DNA of 64,000 nt, taken from NCBI RefSeq assembly GCF_023078275.1, contig NC_062993.1:7873252-7937251 (forward strand). The letters are read 5' to 3'. The DNA is from Leguminivora glycinivorella. Its lineage: Eukaryota; Arthropoda; Insecta; Lepidoptera; Tortricidae. This document shows positions 1 through 12,368 of the stretch, one piece after another. The notes under the pieces were generated by a model. It made no database searches. It had not been told where the DNA came from and saw nothing but the letters and a program-made list of their open reading frames with translations. The position numbers were made by a program, and so were the translations under genes. Position 1 is the stretch's first letter. The number at the start of each line of letters is the position of its first letter.

Positions 1-436
1 TGAATAGTACCTACATCGAGCGAAAGAATTCTCAGCCTTAACAACACAACTACTGCACACGAGATGGCGCGCATTTCGCCACAAAAACTCAAATAGTGTA
101 TTTTCTATTCGTTTTAGCCTTGACCTGTGTCGCCATCTAGTGTTTGCAACAAATAGTACTTACATCGACCGAAAGAATTCTGTCTTAACAGTACAACTAC
201 TGCACACGAGATGGCGCGCGAAGAAAAACGCATGAAAACTCGAAAATTCGCGTTTTCCGGGACCTAAGGATAAGTTAGACCGATTTTTCACCCCCAAAAA
301 CCCCCACATAACAAATTTCTGCGAAATCGTTAGAGCGGTTTCCGAGATCGTCAGTGTAAATAAATATATATATAAATAAATAAATAAATAAATAAATAAA
401 TATACAAGAATTGCTCGTTTAAAAGTATAAGATTCT
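1..436 (+). repeat. interspersed retroelement-like repeat, copy 1 (left-truncated by window)
   Basis: Nearly identical to 22955-23456. Contains an internal direct duplication of about 70 bp spaced by about 149 bp (ending ACGAGATGGCGCGC at 73 and 219), a segment with CCCCCAAAAACCCCC, and an ATAA tail (about 361-402) followed by TACAAGAATTGCTCG. The one-sided A-rich tail suggests a SINE or LINE 3' end. Confidence 0.7.
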
Positions 437-995
437 CAAATAAACTGATCCCTTAAGAGTTCGGTAAGCAATGTTAATACAGGGAATACAGGGTGGGCGG
501 TAATTAGGGCTGGGAAGTATTCTAGTTTCCTCTTCCTATGCGTGAGAATAGCTGCGGCGATTATGGTATCAAATAACAGGTGTTTTACCGGGTATTTAGT
601 AGCCTGTTTTAGTCTAGATAATAAATCTAGACAACACATAATATTATGAACAATGACTAGGTACTTACTTATTTGTGTCGACGTACTATTCATTATTTTA
701 ATAAAAATCTACAATATTTCACTGGGATAGTTACTATCGCGTAAAGATAGAATGTATGAGGTAGGGTACAATTCCACAAATTAATAAATATAGGTTCCTT
801 CTTATATAGATACCTACCTTCATCCCGCCCCAATAATGGGCACAGAGCCTATTTTCAACGTGAGAGAACTTGGTTTATTATTATTCCCGCGCGACATAAC
901 CCATTTCGGAAATGTTCAATACCTATTCGAATATAGTAGCTCAATATCGCTTAGGTACATACATTTATACACAGTAATATTTTTTTTTAAATATG
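436..995. other. unassigned AT-rich stretch with an 85-codon open frame
   Basis: A minus-strand frame (693-436) reads MNSTSTQISKYLVIVHN and onward without likeness to anything I know. No splice or promoter signal supports it. The rest up to 995 shows no recognisable element. Confidence 0.3.
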
Positions 996-999
996 TATA

Positions 1000-2348
1000 T
1001 GTCGCAGTAAGATAGATAAAGCCGTTATATAGTTATAACCCTAGGAATATAATTATACGTCGTAACATAGTTAAACGAAAGCGATTAATTGCTATCTTAC
1101 TAGGAATATAACTATAATACTAAACTAGTTTAGTCATATAGTTATATGACTGGATTCAGTTTAGTGAAATGATTGTAGGCAGGAGTGCAGCGGTGCGGCG
1201 GAGGTATAGTTATAACCCTAGGGATATAAGGGAGCGATTCAGAACCATCTTACTAGGAATATAATTATAATACGGTATTTAAAATTGCAAACGGGACTTA
1301 ATCGCGTATTAGGTACTATGTATTAAGTCCCGTTTGCAATTTTAAATATGTGTAAAAATCGTGAAAGTTTAAATCAGTGTTTTATAATACGTATAGCGGG
1401 ACGATTTGGAATAACAACACCGTCACTGACGTTAGAACAAAGTTTATTTTGTATCGATCCGAACATAGTACACAAGGTTTGGTTACTAAACAAACGAATC
1501 CAAGCTATATTAGTTAAAACGTAACAGTTAGGGCATGCTCCCGGTATTTCCCGGTTCTTGATTTCCCGGGAAATCCCGGTAATTTAATCGCGGTAAGCAA
1601 ATTTAAACCCAACATTCAAAATGACAAGGTTGTAATTAGGTACGAGTTCAATTTGTTATGACTTATGATAAACATTAAGATTAAACTGACAAACAACGTC
1701 AAACTCGTAACGGAAAAAGTATCTTCCAAGTAACCAGCCAGTATTAATACCCCTAAATACTGAAAAAGGTAAGCAACCTCTAGCAATGCGATATACACAA
1801 TGTCGCATTACGAATACAATAGAATGGGCACGTAAAAAATAACTAATAATACAAATTAAACAAAAAATATTATCCCCTTCAAGATATAGCTCAATCGATT
1901 CTACTCTCGATTCTGAACAAACTGATTTCAGGTTTTTAGTGTTAAGTGAAACACGGTGTATAACTATATTACTTAACTAGAGACGTATTATAATTATATC
2001 CCTAGACTAAGTTTAATCCAGTGATATAATTATATAACTAAACTAGTAACGTATTATAATTATATTCCTAGTAAGATGGTAAGGAATCGCTTTCGTTTAG
2101 CTATGTTACGGCATATAATTATATCCCTAGGGTTATAACTATACCTCCGCCGCACCGCCGCACTCCTGCCTACAATCATTTCACTAAACTGGATCCAGTC
2201 ATATAACTATATGACTAAACTAGTTTAGTATTATAGTTACATTCCTAGTAAGATAGCAATTAATCGCTTTCGTTTAACTATGTTACGACGTATAATTATA
2301 TTCCTAGGGTTATAACTATATAACGGCTTTATCTATCTTACTGCGACA
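1000..2348. mobile_element. TIR element copy 1, TATA target duplication
   Basis: Ends TGTCGCAGTAAGATAGATAA and its inverse at 2348, with TATA on both sides (996-999, 2349-2352). Long inverted arms (1000-1273 and 1974-2348) are built of repeated modules such as TATAACCCTAGG and CTTACTAGGAATATAA. The middle (1274-1973) is unlike copy 2 and holds a 26-bp perfect hairpin. No coding frame for a transposase. Confidence 0.75.
1277..1347. repeat. perfect 26-bp inverted repeat with 19-nt loop
   Basis: Left arm 1277-1302 and right arm 1322-1347 are exact reverse complements around a core GCAAACGGGACTTAAT. The core is close to the terminal sequence of the Penelope-like element at 56 kb (AAACGGGATTTAATCGCG on the reverse strand), so this may be a tiny Penelope-like derivative made only of termini. 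Confidence 0.7.
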
Positions 2349-2352
2349 TATA

Positions 2353-2771
2353 CATTTGCCTGAACAAAATTATCTTATAGCTAATTTGCGGTTTTTGAAA
2401 GCATGATAGAGGTTTATTTTATGAATGTACCTATATCTAAATTGTCGTAAGGTAAAGATAATAAATAATAACATTAATAACACACGCATCACCGACATAA
2501 TATCCAAATAACGAACACATGAAATTACATTATCAAATCGCCCTGAAATAGTAATGTCCGTTAATAACATGGCCGACCGGAAATCGACGTGATTGGCCAA
2601 TCATGGCGCAATATGGCGGCGGTTCCGGTTGGGGATGACACGGGGCATTAAGTTGCTAAATGCCTGTGTGTCTATGGGTATATTATGTGTTCTGTCTAAA
2701 TATCTATTACACGTTTTGAAATAAACAGTTGTTGTTTGACTATAAAATAGCGCTGCACATGTGAGTTACTA
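2353..2771. other. unassigned
   Basis: AT-rich with one CG-rich patch (ATGGCGCAATATGGCGGCGG near 2603). No gene or repeat recognised. Confidence 0.4.
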
Positions 2772-3004
2772 TTAGGGATGACAACTACATAAAAAAATGG
2801 CATTCTGTTTAGTCCGTCAGTTAGATCGTCCAAAAATACTGAACAAGTTTCTAAGTAAAAATTGTACCTACCTAGGCGTGACGTCACGCGAAACTTCAAC
2901 GCACTGTAATACAGTCGTCATTTTGCGTTTACGAGAAAAAAGAAAAAATACGTGACTAAAATTCTTTGATAATTTAAGTGACGGACTAATTAGTCGTCTC
3001 GCCT
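2772..3004 (+). repeat. dispersed TIR repeat, copy 1
   Basis: Shares GTTTAGTCCGTCAGTTAGAT and its inverse near the right end with 37679-38005. Lacks an internal segment of about 90 bp found in that copy. The ends suggest a MITE. Confidence 0.65.
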
Positions 3005-3681
3005 GTTCTTCTTCTTGTGTCTAAGAAAAATAAGTAAAAACCGATTTCAGTCTTTCCTAAAGAAAAAACTAGAATACCAGTAGGGATTTTCCTTCTATTT
3101 TTTATATTTATTACCATACAAAAAATGCAGCAATGAAAACATTCGAAATGAGTGGCGATAAATTAAAAAAACACCAAAGGGTGTGTTTTAAATTCGTAAT
3201 TCACTCTTAGTACGTATATCATACGACGGTTTACATTACAGCACAATGGTCCCAAATGTACTAATTTACGGACTAACTAGTGCCGGAAAAAAGCACCATA
3301 TGTACTGTAAAGTGTATAAACAGACGTATGACGTTACTTCATGAACTTAAAAGTCATTAGTTCATTACCTAGAATTATTATGATTAGGTACCTGCGACAC
3401 AGAGTTATATAATTGAGTATTTGATACGTATCTGAATAGATGATATTTAAGTGGGAAAATACATAAATTACCTACCTATTTTCACGTTATGCTCATGAAC
3501 ATGACCTTGTGTTTACAAATACGTACAATTTCCAAATAAATTTTAAAATGATGATTTGTTTAATATGATATTATTGACATCAATGTAAAATTTGCGAGAA
3601 AAACCTACCTATGAGCTAGATACTAGTTTTAATAACTAGCTTTATTTCGAACGTTCAATTTATGCAAGATTCGTAAAAGCG
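3005..3681. other. unassigned AT-rich DNA
   Basis: No coding, RNA or repeat feature recognised. Confidence 0.4.
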
Positions 3682-3682
3682 T

Positions 3683-3790
3683 TCTCACATTATCCGATCC
3701 GATATCGGCTGTAGGACCGATATTCCATATATTTAAGCCGCCATCTTTGATTTTTGCGTTTGAAATCCTGACTGAAAACGCACTAAAAAA
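3683..3790. repeat. GATATCGG-type MITE, copy 1
   Basis: Termini TCACATTATCCGATCCGATA and, at the far end, a decayed GAAAACGCACT. Other copies: 21546-21676, 27652-27862, 47502-47629. The centre includes AAGCCGCCATCTTTGATTT. Confidence 0.7.
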
Positions 3791-5942
3791 AACACAAAAA
3801 TGTAAATAACCATTTAAATTTTACTTATGTTCTAGGACCTAGGTCGTTATCAGTAAAACATACTTACAGAATGAATTAAGAAAATATACGGAAACCTAAA
3901 CTTTGTCTATGAAGTAACCATGGGTTCTTTCTACCTTACTTACCTGTAAAATATGCATTAGCCCTAATTGTGCGTCAATAACAACAGGTGACTTCCGGTT
4001 CGAACGCCATCTTAGCGGTATCGTGTCGTGTTATAATTTATCTTTCTTTTGCTCATTAATGTTGTTTAAAGTGTAATATCGATAGCTTATTATGCAGTAA
4101 ACTAATGTTATAGTGAAAAGCTGATGAAGAATTAATCTCGAAACGCGTTTAGCCCCTTTTTTGTCGTCAACGTCCGGTAGTCCATGTGCTCTTGTAAAAT
4201 CTAGCTATCAATTTACAAGTGCCAACTCACCGTACTCTGTCATACTTACCGTACCAAAATCAATAACAATTAGCTTATATCACCTTGACACTGGCAAAAT
4301 AGTCCCACCAATGGACTGAGGCCATTTAATTTTTAAAAACTTAACAACAGGTTCTACATTTTCACTAAATTAAAAAAAAAGTTAATCGCCTCCAAAAACA
4401 CCAATATAATTCGTACCAGTTGGGAATACACAATCAAATTAAAAAGCAACATATAAATGCACTCCATTGCATCAACTGGAGACCTAAAGCAAAAGGCTTA
4501 AGGTCCTTCCAATATGTATCACTAAATTAGTGATTTTCCACCCCTACCCCCGGGAAGTCAAGTGTGACGGTAAACAAAAGAGTCAAAATGGCGGATCAAC
4601 TCTGTCATTTGTTTTATTACGATTGTTAATTGAATTGGCTAGTTTCCTGACACCTTTAACATGTGAAAAAGCAGTTTGTGGAAATTTCACGATTTCGAAA
4701 AATTTCTGACGTCATCGTCACTTCAGCAATTAGGTCCCTGTGTACCTATAAGTATATTAAGCACTTTATTGATCATTCTTGCTATCAAATGTAAACAAAT
4801 GATTCAATATGGCGGGTCAACTTTCATGTGTTTTATAGACTTTGGTCAACTGTTTAATTTGCGAAAACTCAGTAATATAAATAATACCTGAACTTGTTAA
4901 TGATATTCGGATTACTGGGATATCCATTTCAGTCTAATTATCTCCTGTTGCTGCGTTGTTGTCAATTTCCATGATAAAATGAGTGATAATGCATATTGTA
5001 AATACTGTCGCAGTAAGATGACAGTCAATTATAATCGTTTCAAGAAAATTTGATACAAAAAAAGTCTGATACCCGTCTAAAGACAGACTCCTAAAGTTAA
5101 AAAAAAACCTATATCAGAAATTTTCCGATTGCACATAAAAATGTAAGTCTCTGACTAAGTATCTGACATATTTGATGATACATTTTTGCTATTTAATTAT
5201 ACAGCATATATAAATTGCGACGGTGAATAACCAAAAAATCATAATGCTTACCTGCAGTTATAACTTTTTCAAACAGTTCATGGGTGTTCTCCAATATGAC
5301 GTTACTTTAACTTTAAATGAAGAACCGGAAATAAATTCAACATAACAAAAAACACCCAAATCGTATCGGCGCACCTTGAACTTAAACCATAATTTTAGGG
5401 CAAACATTTTTTGTTATTTGAATTGAAGCCCACACCTCTCTATTAGCTTGAGGTGGAGAGGTGGTGGTGAGGAAAAATAACACAAATACAAAAGAGCCTA
5501 AGTTGAGAACAAAATCAACTATAATAAGGCCTTTTTGGTAATTTGTTCTACGCGTAGGACAAATAGCTACCAGAAGGGGACCTACTGCATTAAGTCAGTC
5601 ATTTGGGGTGCGCTCTGTGGGTTTTTAAAACCTGTAATATGTATATACATATACAAGCGGAAGTCTCTTTCTAATAATACGGTAGATAGAGAGATTAGAG
5701 ATGGATCTTCTATTGTTTCTTGTTGTGTAATCTTTGCTTTTGCAGGCTCACACAAATTTCAGTCTAAGCAGTGTAAAGTGACTTTGAGTTCCATATTAAA
5801 GTTGTTACCTATTATAGGTAACCTATATCATATTGCACATTTGCATTGCACATAATTCTCTCTTTTAAAATGTATTAGTGATTCTCACTTTTATTTTACG
5901 ATAGTTCATTCATGTAACTTTTTGAAGTCACATACATTCACA
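3791..5942. other. unassigned AT-rich DNA
   Basis: Mostly without structure. CTCGAAACGCGTTTAGCCC near 4137 resembles a Penelope-type 3' region, weakly. A 106-codon plus frame at 5535-5855 is unlike any family I know and contains low-complexity TATATACATATAC; not called a gene. The short inverted pair CACCTCTC / GAGAGGTG lies near 5430-5465. Confidence 0.35.
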
Positions 5943-6468
5943 ACAATAATCTGCGTAGGTATCAGTTGGTTGCATCGAAGATCACCCTCAAACTGGTTGG
6001 CCCGAGGCACTGCGTGGTGAGCATTGTGGTTGACAACATAAACATATTCCCTTTAAGACAGTTGCAATAGATACATCACTTGAAACATTGAGAATATTCA
6101 AAAAAATTTAGGTCTTTCACGTCATAACTATAGTAATAATCTGCGCATCAAGTAGGTTGCATCGAAGATCACCCTCAAACTGGTTGGCCTGGGGCACTGC
6201 GTGGTGAGCGTCGTGATTAACGACGTAAACATATTCCTGTTATAGCAGTTGCAATAGATACTCTCATACTAAACATATTACGAGTCACGACATTCAGCAA
6301 CTTTTAGCTTTTTAATGTCAGAAGTCACAACTAAAGAAATACTTGTATCAAGTAGGTTGCATCGAAGATAACCCTCAAACTGGTCAGCTTGAAGCACCGC
6401 GTGGTGAGCGATGTGATTAACGGCTTAAACACATTCCTGTTATGGCAGTTGCAATAAATACTCATAAA
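5943..6468 (+). repeat. about 190-200-bp tandem repeat, three units
   Basis: GGTTGCATCGAAGAT recurs at 5968, 6155 and 6355 (spacing 187 and 200). Each unit continues CACTGCGTGGTGAGC and CATATTCC. A fourth diverged unit lies at 8750-8870, after the insertion of the next element. Confidence 0.8.
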
Positions 6469-7646
6469 ATAATTTTTAAGAAAAAAAAACCGTCGCCTTT
6501 CGGGTTCTGGTGAAAGTTACTTGCGAATGTTGGATTATGTAGAAATGTGTAGGTATTTTTTAAAACTGCTTTTAATGCTTTAATTATTAGATGGCAACAC
6601 AAATGAATATACGTATAACATTAAGGTTTGAGGAGTTTCCTCAATACCTCATGAATCCGATATATTATATTATAAGAAATCGAAGCTTGACAAACTTTGA
6701 CTTGAAAACTCAATATGCTTAACAAACATAACTAAATAAATAAATGTCACTGTTCTGAACTTAAATGCATGCTCTTCTTACAAAAATACCAAAGTCACTT
6801 ATGAGTGTGCCGTTCAGATTTGAGGAGTACGGTTCTGACTATCATCAGCAGTTCCACTGCACCAAATGTCACTGTTCTGGACGTAAGTGCATGCTGTTCT
6901 TATAAAAATACCAAAGTCACTATAAGCGTGCCGTTCAGATTTGAGGAGTTCGGTTCTGACCATCATCAGCAGTTCCACTGTACCAAATGTCACTGTTCTA
7001 GACGTAAGCGCATGCTGTTCTTATAAAAATGGCAAAGTCACTATAAGCGTGCCGTTCAGATTTGAGGAGTTTGGTTCTGGACATCATCAGCAGTTCCACT
7101 GCACCAAATGTCACTGTTCTGGACGAAAGTGCATGATGATGTTCTTATAAAAATACCAAAGTCACTATAAGCGTGCCGTTCAGATTTGAGGAGTTCGGTT
7201 CTGACCATCATCAGCAATTCCACTGCACCAAATGTCACTGTTCTGGACGTAAGTGCATGCTGTTCTTATAAAAATACCAAAGTCACTATAAGCGTGCCGT
7301 TCAGATTTGAAGAGTTCCGTTCTGGCCATCATCAGCAGTTCCACTGCACCAAATGTCACTGTTCCGTACCTAAATGCATGCTGTTCCTTTAAAAACACAA
7401 AAATCACCATATGTATGCCTTTCAGATTCGAGGAGTTCCCTCGATTTCTCCAGGATCCCATCATCAGAACTGGGTTCTGAGAAAAATGGGACCAATCTGT
7501 ATACATATACATTCAATCAAAAAAAAAATTTTTCAAAATCGGTCCAGTAACGACGGAGATATCGAGGAACAAACATTAAAAAAAATAAAAATAAAAACAT
7601 ACAGACGACTTGATAACCGTCCTTCTTGAGATATGAGACGACGGTT
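6469..7646 (+). mobile_element. element with internal 121-bp minisatellite, copy A
   Basis: Begins AATAATTTTTAAG, A-run, AACCGTCGCC; ends GACGACGGTT. The middle holds a minisatellite: GTCACTGTTC starts at 6745, 6868, 6989, 7110, 7234 and 7355, spacing 121-124. Open frames on both strands there are repeat artefacts. No transposase. Confidence 0.8.
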
Positions 7647-8686
7647 AATAATTTTTAAGAAAAAAAAAACCGTCGCCTTTCGGGTTCTGGTGAAAGCTAC
7701 TTGCGAATGTTGGATTATGTAGAAATGTGTAAGTATTTTTTAAAACTGCTTTTAATGCTTTAATTATTAGATGGCAACACAAATGAATATACGTATAACG
7801 TTAAGGTTTGAGGAGTTTCCTCAATTCCTCATGAATCCGATTATATTATAAGAAATCGAAGCTTGACAAACTTTGACTTCAAAACATATGCTTAACAAAC
7901 ATAACTAAATAAATGTCACTGTTCTGAACTTAAATGCATGCTTTTCTTAGAAAAATACCAAAGTCACTATGAGTGTGCCGTTCAGGTTTGAGGAGTTTGG
8001 TTCTGGCCATCATCAGCAGTTCCACTGCACCAAATGTCACTGTTCTGGACGAAAGTGCATGCTGTTCTTATAAAAATACCAAAGTCACTATAAGCGTGCC
8101 GTTCAGATTTGAGGAGTTCGGTTCTGACCATCATCAGCAGTTCCACTGCACCAAATGTCACTGTTCTGGACGAAAGTGCATGATGATGTTCTTATAAAAA
8201 TACCAAAGTCACTATAAGCGTGCCGTTCAGATTTGAGGAGTTCGGTTCTGACCATCATCAGAAATTCCACTGCACCAAATGTCACTGTTCTGGACGAAAG
8301 TGCATGCTGTTCGTATAAAAATACCAAAGTCACTATAAGCGTGCCGTTCAGATTTGAAGAGTTCCGTTCTGGCCATCATCAGCAGTTCCACTGCACCAAA
8401 TGTCACTGTTCCGTACCTAAATGCATGCTGTTCCTTTAAAAACACAAAAATCACCATATGTATGCCTTTCAGATTTGAGGAGTTCCCTCGATTTCTCCAG
8501 GATCCCATCATCAGAACTGGGTTCTGAGAAAAATGGGACCAATCTGTATGCATATACATTCAATCAAAAAAAAAATTTTCAAAATCGGTCCAGGAACGAC
8601 GGAGATATCGAGGAACAAACATTAAAAAAAAAAAACATACAGACGACTTGATAACCGTCCTTCTTGAGATATGAGGCGACGGTTAA
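7647..8686 (+). mobile_element. element with internal 121-bp minisatellite, copy B (tandem to A)
   Basis: Directly follows copy A head to tail with the same start and GGCGACGGTT end. Minisatellite starts at 7915, 8036, 8157, 8281 and 8402, one unit fewer than copy A, and the one 124-bp unit (extra GATGAT triplet) is in the equivalent place. Confidence 0.8.
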
Positions 8687-8689
8687 AAA

Positions 8690-8875
8690 TCGAGAATTTT
8701 CAGAAAATTTTTCATTGTTTTCAAAGCTCTTTCACGTCACAACTATAATAATAATCTGCGTATCAAGTAGGTACCTTGGTTGCGTCACTTGCGTCAAAGA
8801 CCACCCTGAAACTGGTTATCCTGAGGCACTGCGTGGTGACAATGAAACTGATATCTCACAACTCACAATCGACTG
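8690..8875 (+). repeat. fourth unit of the 195-bp tandem repeat
   Basis: TAATAATCTGCGTATCAAGT near 8750 and GAGGCACTGCGTGGTGA near 8821 match the units at 5943-6468, so copies A and B interrupt this array. Confidence 0.65.
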
Positions 8876-8944
8876 CTAGATACCTCTGGGAACAAAGGGG
8901 GTGGTGAGTTGGTGAACTTCATAAGCGTCACCAAGAACGATTTA

Positions 8945-9165
8945 ATACTGGACTGACATAGCCCTGATATATTTGGACATTTTAGGCTTAAAACTAGATG
9001 GTGCTGTTCGCAGCCTGGAAGTGGCAAAAATTATATTTTCCCCAAAAATTTTGCGTGTTTTAATTTTTCATAGTTTTTTCTTAGTAGTTATGATAGTATT
9101 TAATAGGTGGCGCTAAAGAATCGAGGTACGATTCTTAGTATGAAGTATATTAATCCTATATAAAT
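8945..9165 (+). repeat. dispersed repeat, copy 1
   Basis: Matches 62935-63192 in inverse orientation (AGGCTTAAAACTAGATGG, CACGATTCTTAGTATGAAG-like ends). Function unknown. Confidence 0.65.
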
Positions 9166-9179
9166 AATCCTTGCCGTCT

Positions 9180-10540
9180 CTTTAATAGAAAAAGAAATAC
9201 GTCACAACTCACAACTATAATATCTGAATCTGAACTTTGCTGCTTTCGTACACCATATGAATATCAGACCAACAGTGTATTAACTACATTCGATCGAATG
9301 CAGCAGCCACAACAAGAACACTGCTGGACCTCACTATTCGGCATTATCCCTGGGATTGTTAGATAACACATTAAGGCCCTTTCGGGTCTATTAAAGCACC
9401 GGCCCGTCATTATAACACATCTCAATTTGGCCCCCAGTCCTGTGTGTGTGGCCGTTGAAAAACTTCTATGATGGATTGTGGTAGCTACTTAGCTGGTTTT
9501 AATGACAGTTTGAGAAACTAGGTTGAAGGATATTTGAGTAATGGGTTGTTGGGTAGTTAGTTATAAAATATTAATAAGCAACTTATTAGTCTATGAGGAA
9601 AATGAACAGTCAGATACTAGTTTTTTATGACTTTTCTTTCCGCGCAGATATGTTACTTATGTTACATTTCATGTTACTTGTCTAAAATAAATATACATAA
9701 TTGACATTATAGACTTTCAATCGGCAATCTTTACTGTACAGAAATGCATCGATATATCTTGGAATTATCGAAAACTTAGAATAAGAAATTAATGACAGGA
9801 GGCATGTATCATGACTTGACAAATAAGTAAGGATACTTACTTCGAATAAGTAGTTGAGATTGTTCCCCAGTCCAAAATGTCCCGGTTCTTGGAAAGGAAA
9901 TTTGTATGAGGAAATTCTCAAGCCAGTTTCTTATAGTAACCATGTGAACCGTAATTTTTGTATGGTTTGAAATTCAATCGCTAATAACATTATTAACTTG
10001 ATGCTCGGAACTAAATACGTCGGCAGACGAAACCAAAGGCAATCCTACTATTAGTGGCTAAGACCACTCTTATTATGCTTTACACATCTCAATTTTACTA
10101 AGAAACTTTCAAAAACTCGTATCAAATACAATTTCGTTGTAAAAATAGCCTTAATTTAATAGGTGTCTGGTAGATTTGTAAAAATGATTTTATGTAGATA
10201 CGAGGTTGGTATACTTAGTCGGTTTCATTCATTGCGTGTGGCCGGCCTTAGAGACCTTTTACACTGTCCAAAATAATGATTACAAAGATATAGAACCTAT
10301 TCGTACCACTCCTTTTATTTTACTGGTAATTGTCTGCAGAATTTAATCCCTCGTTATCTTGACAACTCGAAAACTTGACAGACACTACGTCCGTCGTCTC
10401 TTTTGCTGTTTGTACGATTGGATGTCATCTTGGCAAATATGTTATCTAAAATACTAGCAAGATTCCCGACAACGATAAAACAACATAAGCGGCGCGTGAT
10501 AAAAAGAAATAACAAATAGTGCATTTGATAACCGGATTAA
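9180..10540. other. unassigned
   Basis: AT-rich; no gene, RNA or repeat recognised apart from short TA tracts. Confidence 0.35.
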
Positions 10541-10715
10541 TTATTATTATTTATTCTTTATTTATTTTGCTTCTTAGGTTAAGCTTTTTATAATATGAAT
10601 ATAAAAGTAAAATACAAAAACACATACAAAACAATATAAAAAACATATAAACACATTATAAAAAACCTAACCTAGGGTGCCGCCAGCAGCGGGGCAGGGC
10701 CCAAGCTGCCGGTGG

Positions 10716-12368
10716 TTAGGGCTGCAGAGAGAGGAACCGTCGGACTATCCGCGCCGTGTCCAAGATCACCGCCTTCTGCATCTGGCCCTTGATCCAGCCA
10801 CCTAGCGAGAGTCTCTTAAGATGTTGATCGAGACTCTTCGCTATGAGACCGTTCGCTGAAACGACTATCGGAACAATGATCGTTGAATCAACATCCCACA
10901 TGGCGGTTATCTCGTGAGCCAAGTCTAGGTACTTACTGGACTTGTCCTTCTCGGCTTTCACGAGATTCTCATCATGGGGGATGGTGATGTCAACGAGCAC
11001 GGCCCGGCGTTGCGGTCGATCTATTATCACAATGTCAGGCTTATTGGCTACAATAGTCCTGTCAGTGATAATAGATCGATCCCAATAGAGCGTGGCACGA
11101 CCATTTTCAAGAACTGGCGCAGGCAAGTACTTGTAGTACGGTACTTCGCGGTCCACAAGGCCGTATTGAAGAGCAAGTTGCTGGTGAATAATCCTGGCTA
11201 CGAGATTATGTCTGTGTAGGTACTCGCCGTTAGCAAGATGAGAACAACCGGAAATGATATGCCTGAGTGACTCTCCGGGACGGCGGCATGCCCGACAAAT
11301 GTCGACCGTACCGTCCTTCAGGATATATTTCCGGTAGTTGTTCGTCATCATAACTTCGTCCGCAATTGCACAGGCAAAACCCTCGGTTTCTCCGAAGAGG
11401 TCCCCGAATCGTAACCAGTTCACCGATGCGAGCAGGTCTACATCGGGTCCCGTGAGGGCCTTGTAGAACCGCCCGTGTAGCTGCTTGCTCTCCCATACCG
11501 CCCTGCGGTCCGCAGTACTTAGTACCACAGGTTTGCGCCAGTTCTCTTTCGCCAAGGAGAGCGGCGTGAGGTTTCCGTCAACTGCCACCACATCACGATG
11601 CATCCCACACTCGTTGTTAAGGAAGTAATTCCTGAGATTGTACACCTCACGGTTGTGGAGATCTTTGGCGTTTAGGAAGCCTCGACCTCCGCACTTCCGT
11701 GGGATGTACAATCTCATAACAGACGAGCGCGGGTGTAACATACGATGTGTGGTAAGCAGTGAACGGACCCTCCGATCCAGGGCGTCCAGCTCAGTCTGGG
11801 TCCACCGTAGTATGCCAAAGGAGTATGTGAGTAGAGGCATTACCCAGGCGTTAAAGGCGCGCACTTTGTTGCCTCCTGACAAAAGACTGTTAAGGACTTT
11901 TGTGAGCCGACTGAAAAAGCGCTCCTTCACCGACCGTCTAATGCCAACATCCTCAATACCCAACGACTGTGACATACCAAGGTACTTATAGGTTTCTGAT
12001 TCAGAGATAGATCTGAACGACATCGTTTCAGAAAGTTGTAAATTTTCTGAATTTACAACCTCCCCCCGCTGTACATGCATAACCGCACACTCATCGACAC
12101 CAAACTCCATTCTGATGGCGGTACTGAAAACTTCTGTGGTTTTCAATAGCACCATCAGGTCTTGGGCGTTCGGTGCAAATAGTTTGAGATCGTCCATGTA
12201 CAGAAGGTGAGAGATGACTTCACCCTCTCTCCGAAGCCGGCAACCTAGCCCAGAATCCTTCAGCAGCGTGCTGAGGGGATTCAGAGCTAGGCAGAACCAT
12301 AATGGACTCAAACTGTCACCCTGGAATATTCCTCGCTCAATCCTTATGAAGTCCTGCGGGCCAGGGGG
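10716..12368 (-). pseudogene. R4/Dong-like ORF, second half of RT and endonuclease
   Basis: Continues in the -1 frame from the frameshift: FIRIERGIFQGDSLSPLWF, then the RT active site LLYMDDLKLFAPN, thumb TYKYLGM, a CCHC zinc knuckle (CRAC..GESLRHIISGC..H) and the restriction-like endonuclease KPDIVIIDRP...LVDITIPHD...EKDKSSKY. This nuclease nicks the target DNA to prime reverse transcription. The frame ends LSLQP with a stop at 10716. No further stops or shifts were noticed, so this copy inserted fairly recently. Confidence 0.85.

Noticed and set aside
6805..8651. Cys/His-rich frames (HHQQFHCTKCHC) recalling zinc fingers
   Set aside because: They are translations of the 121-bp minisatellite units, present in frames on both strands and without a start-to-stop gene structure.
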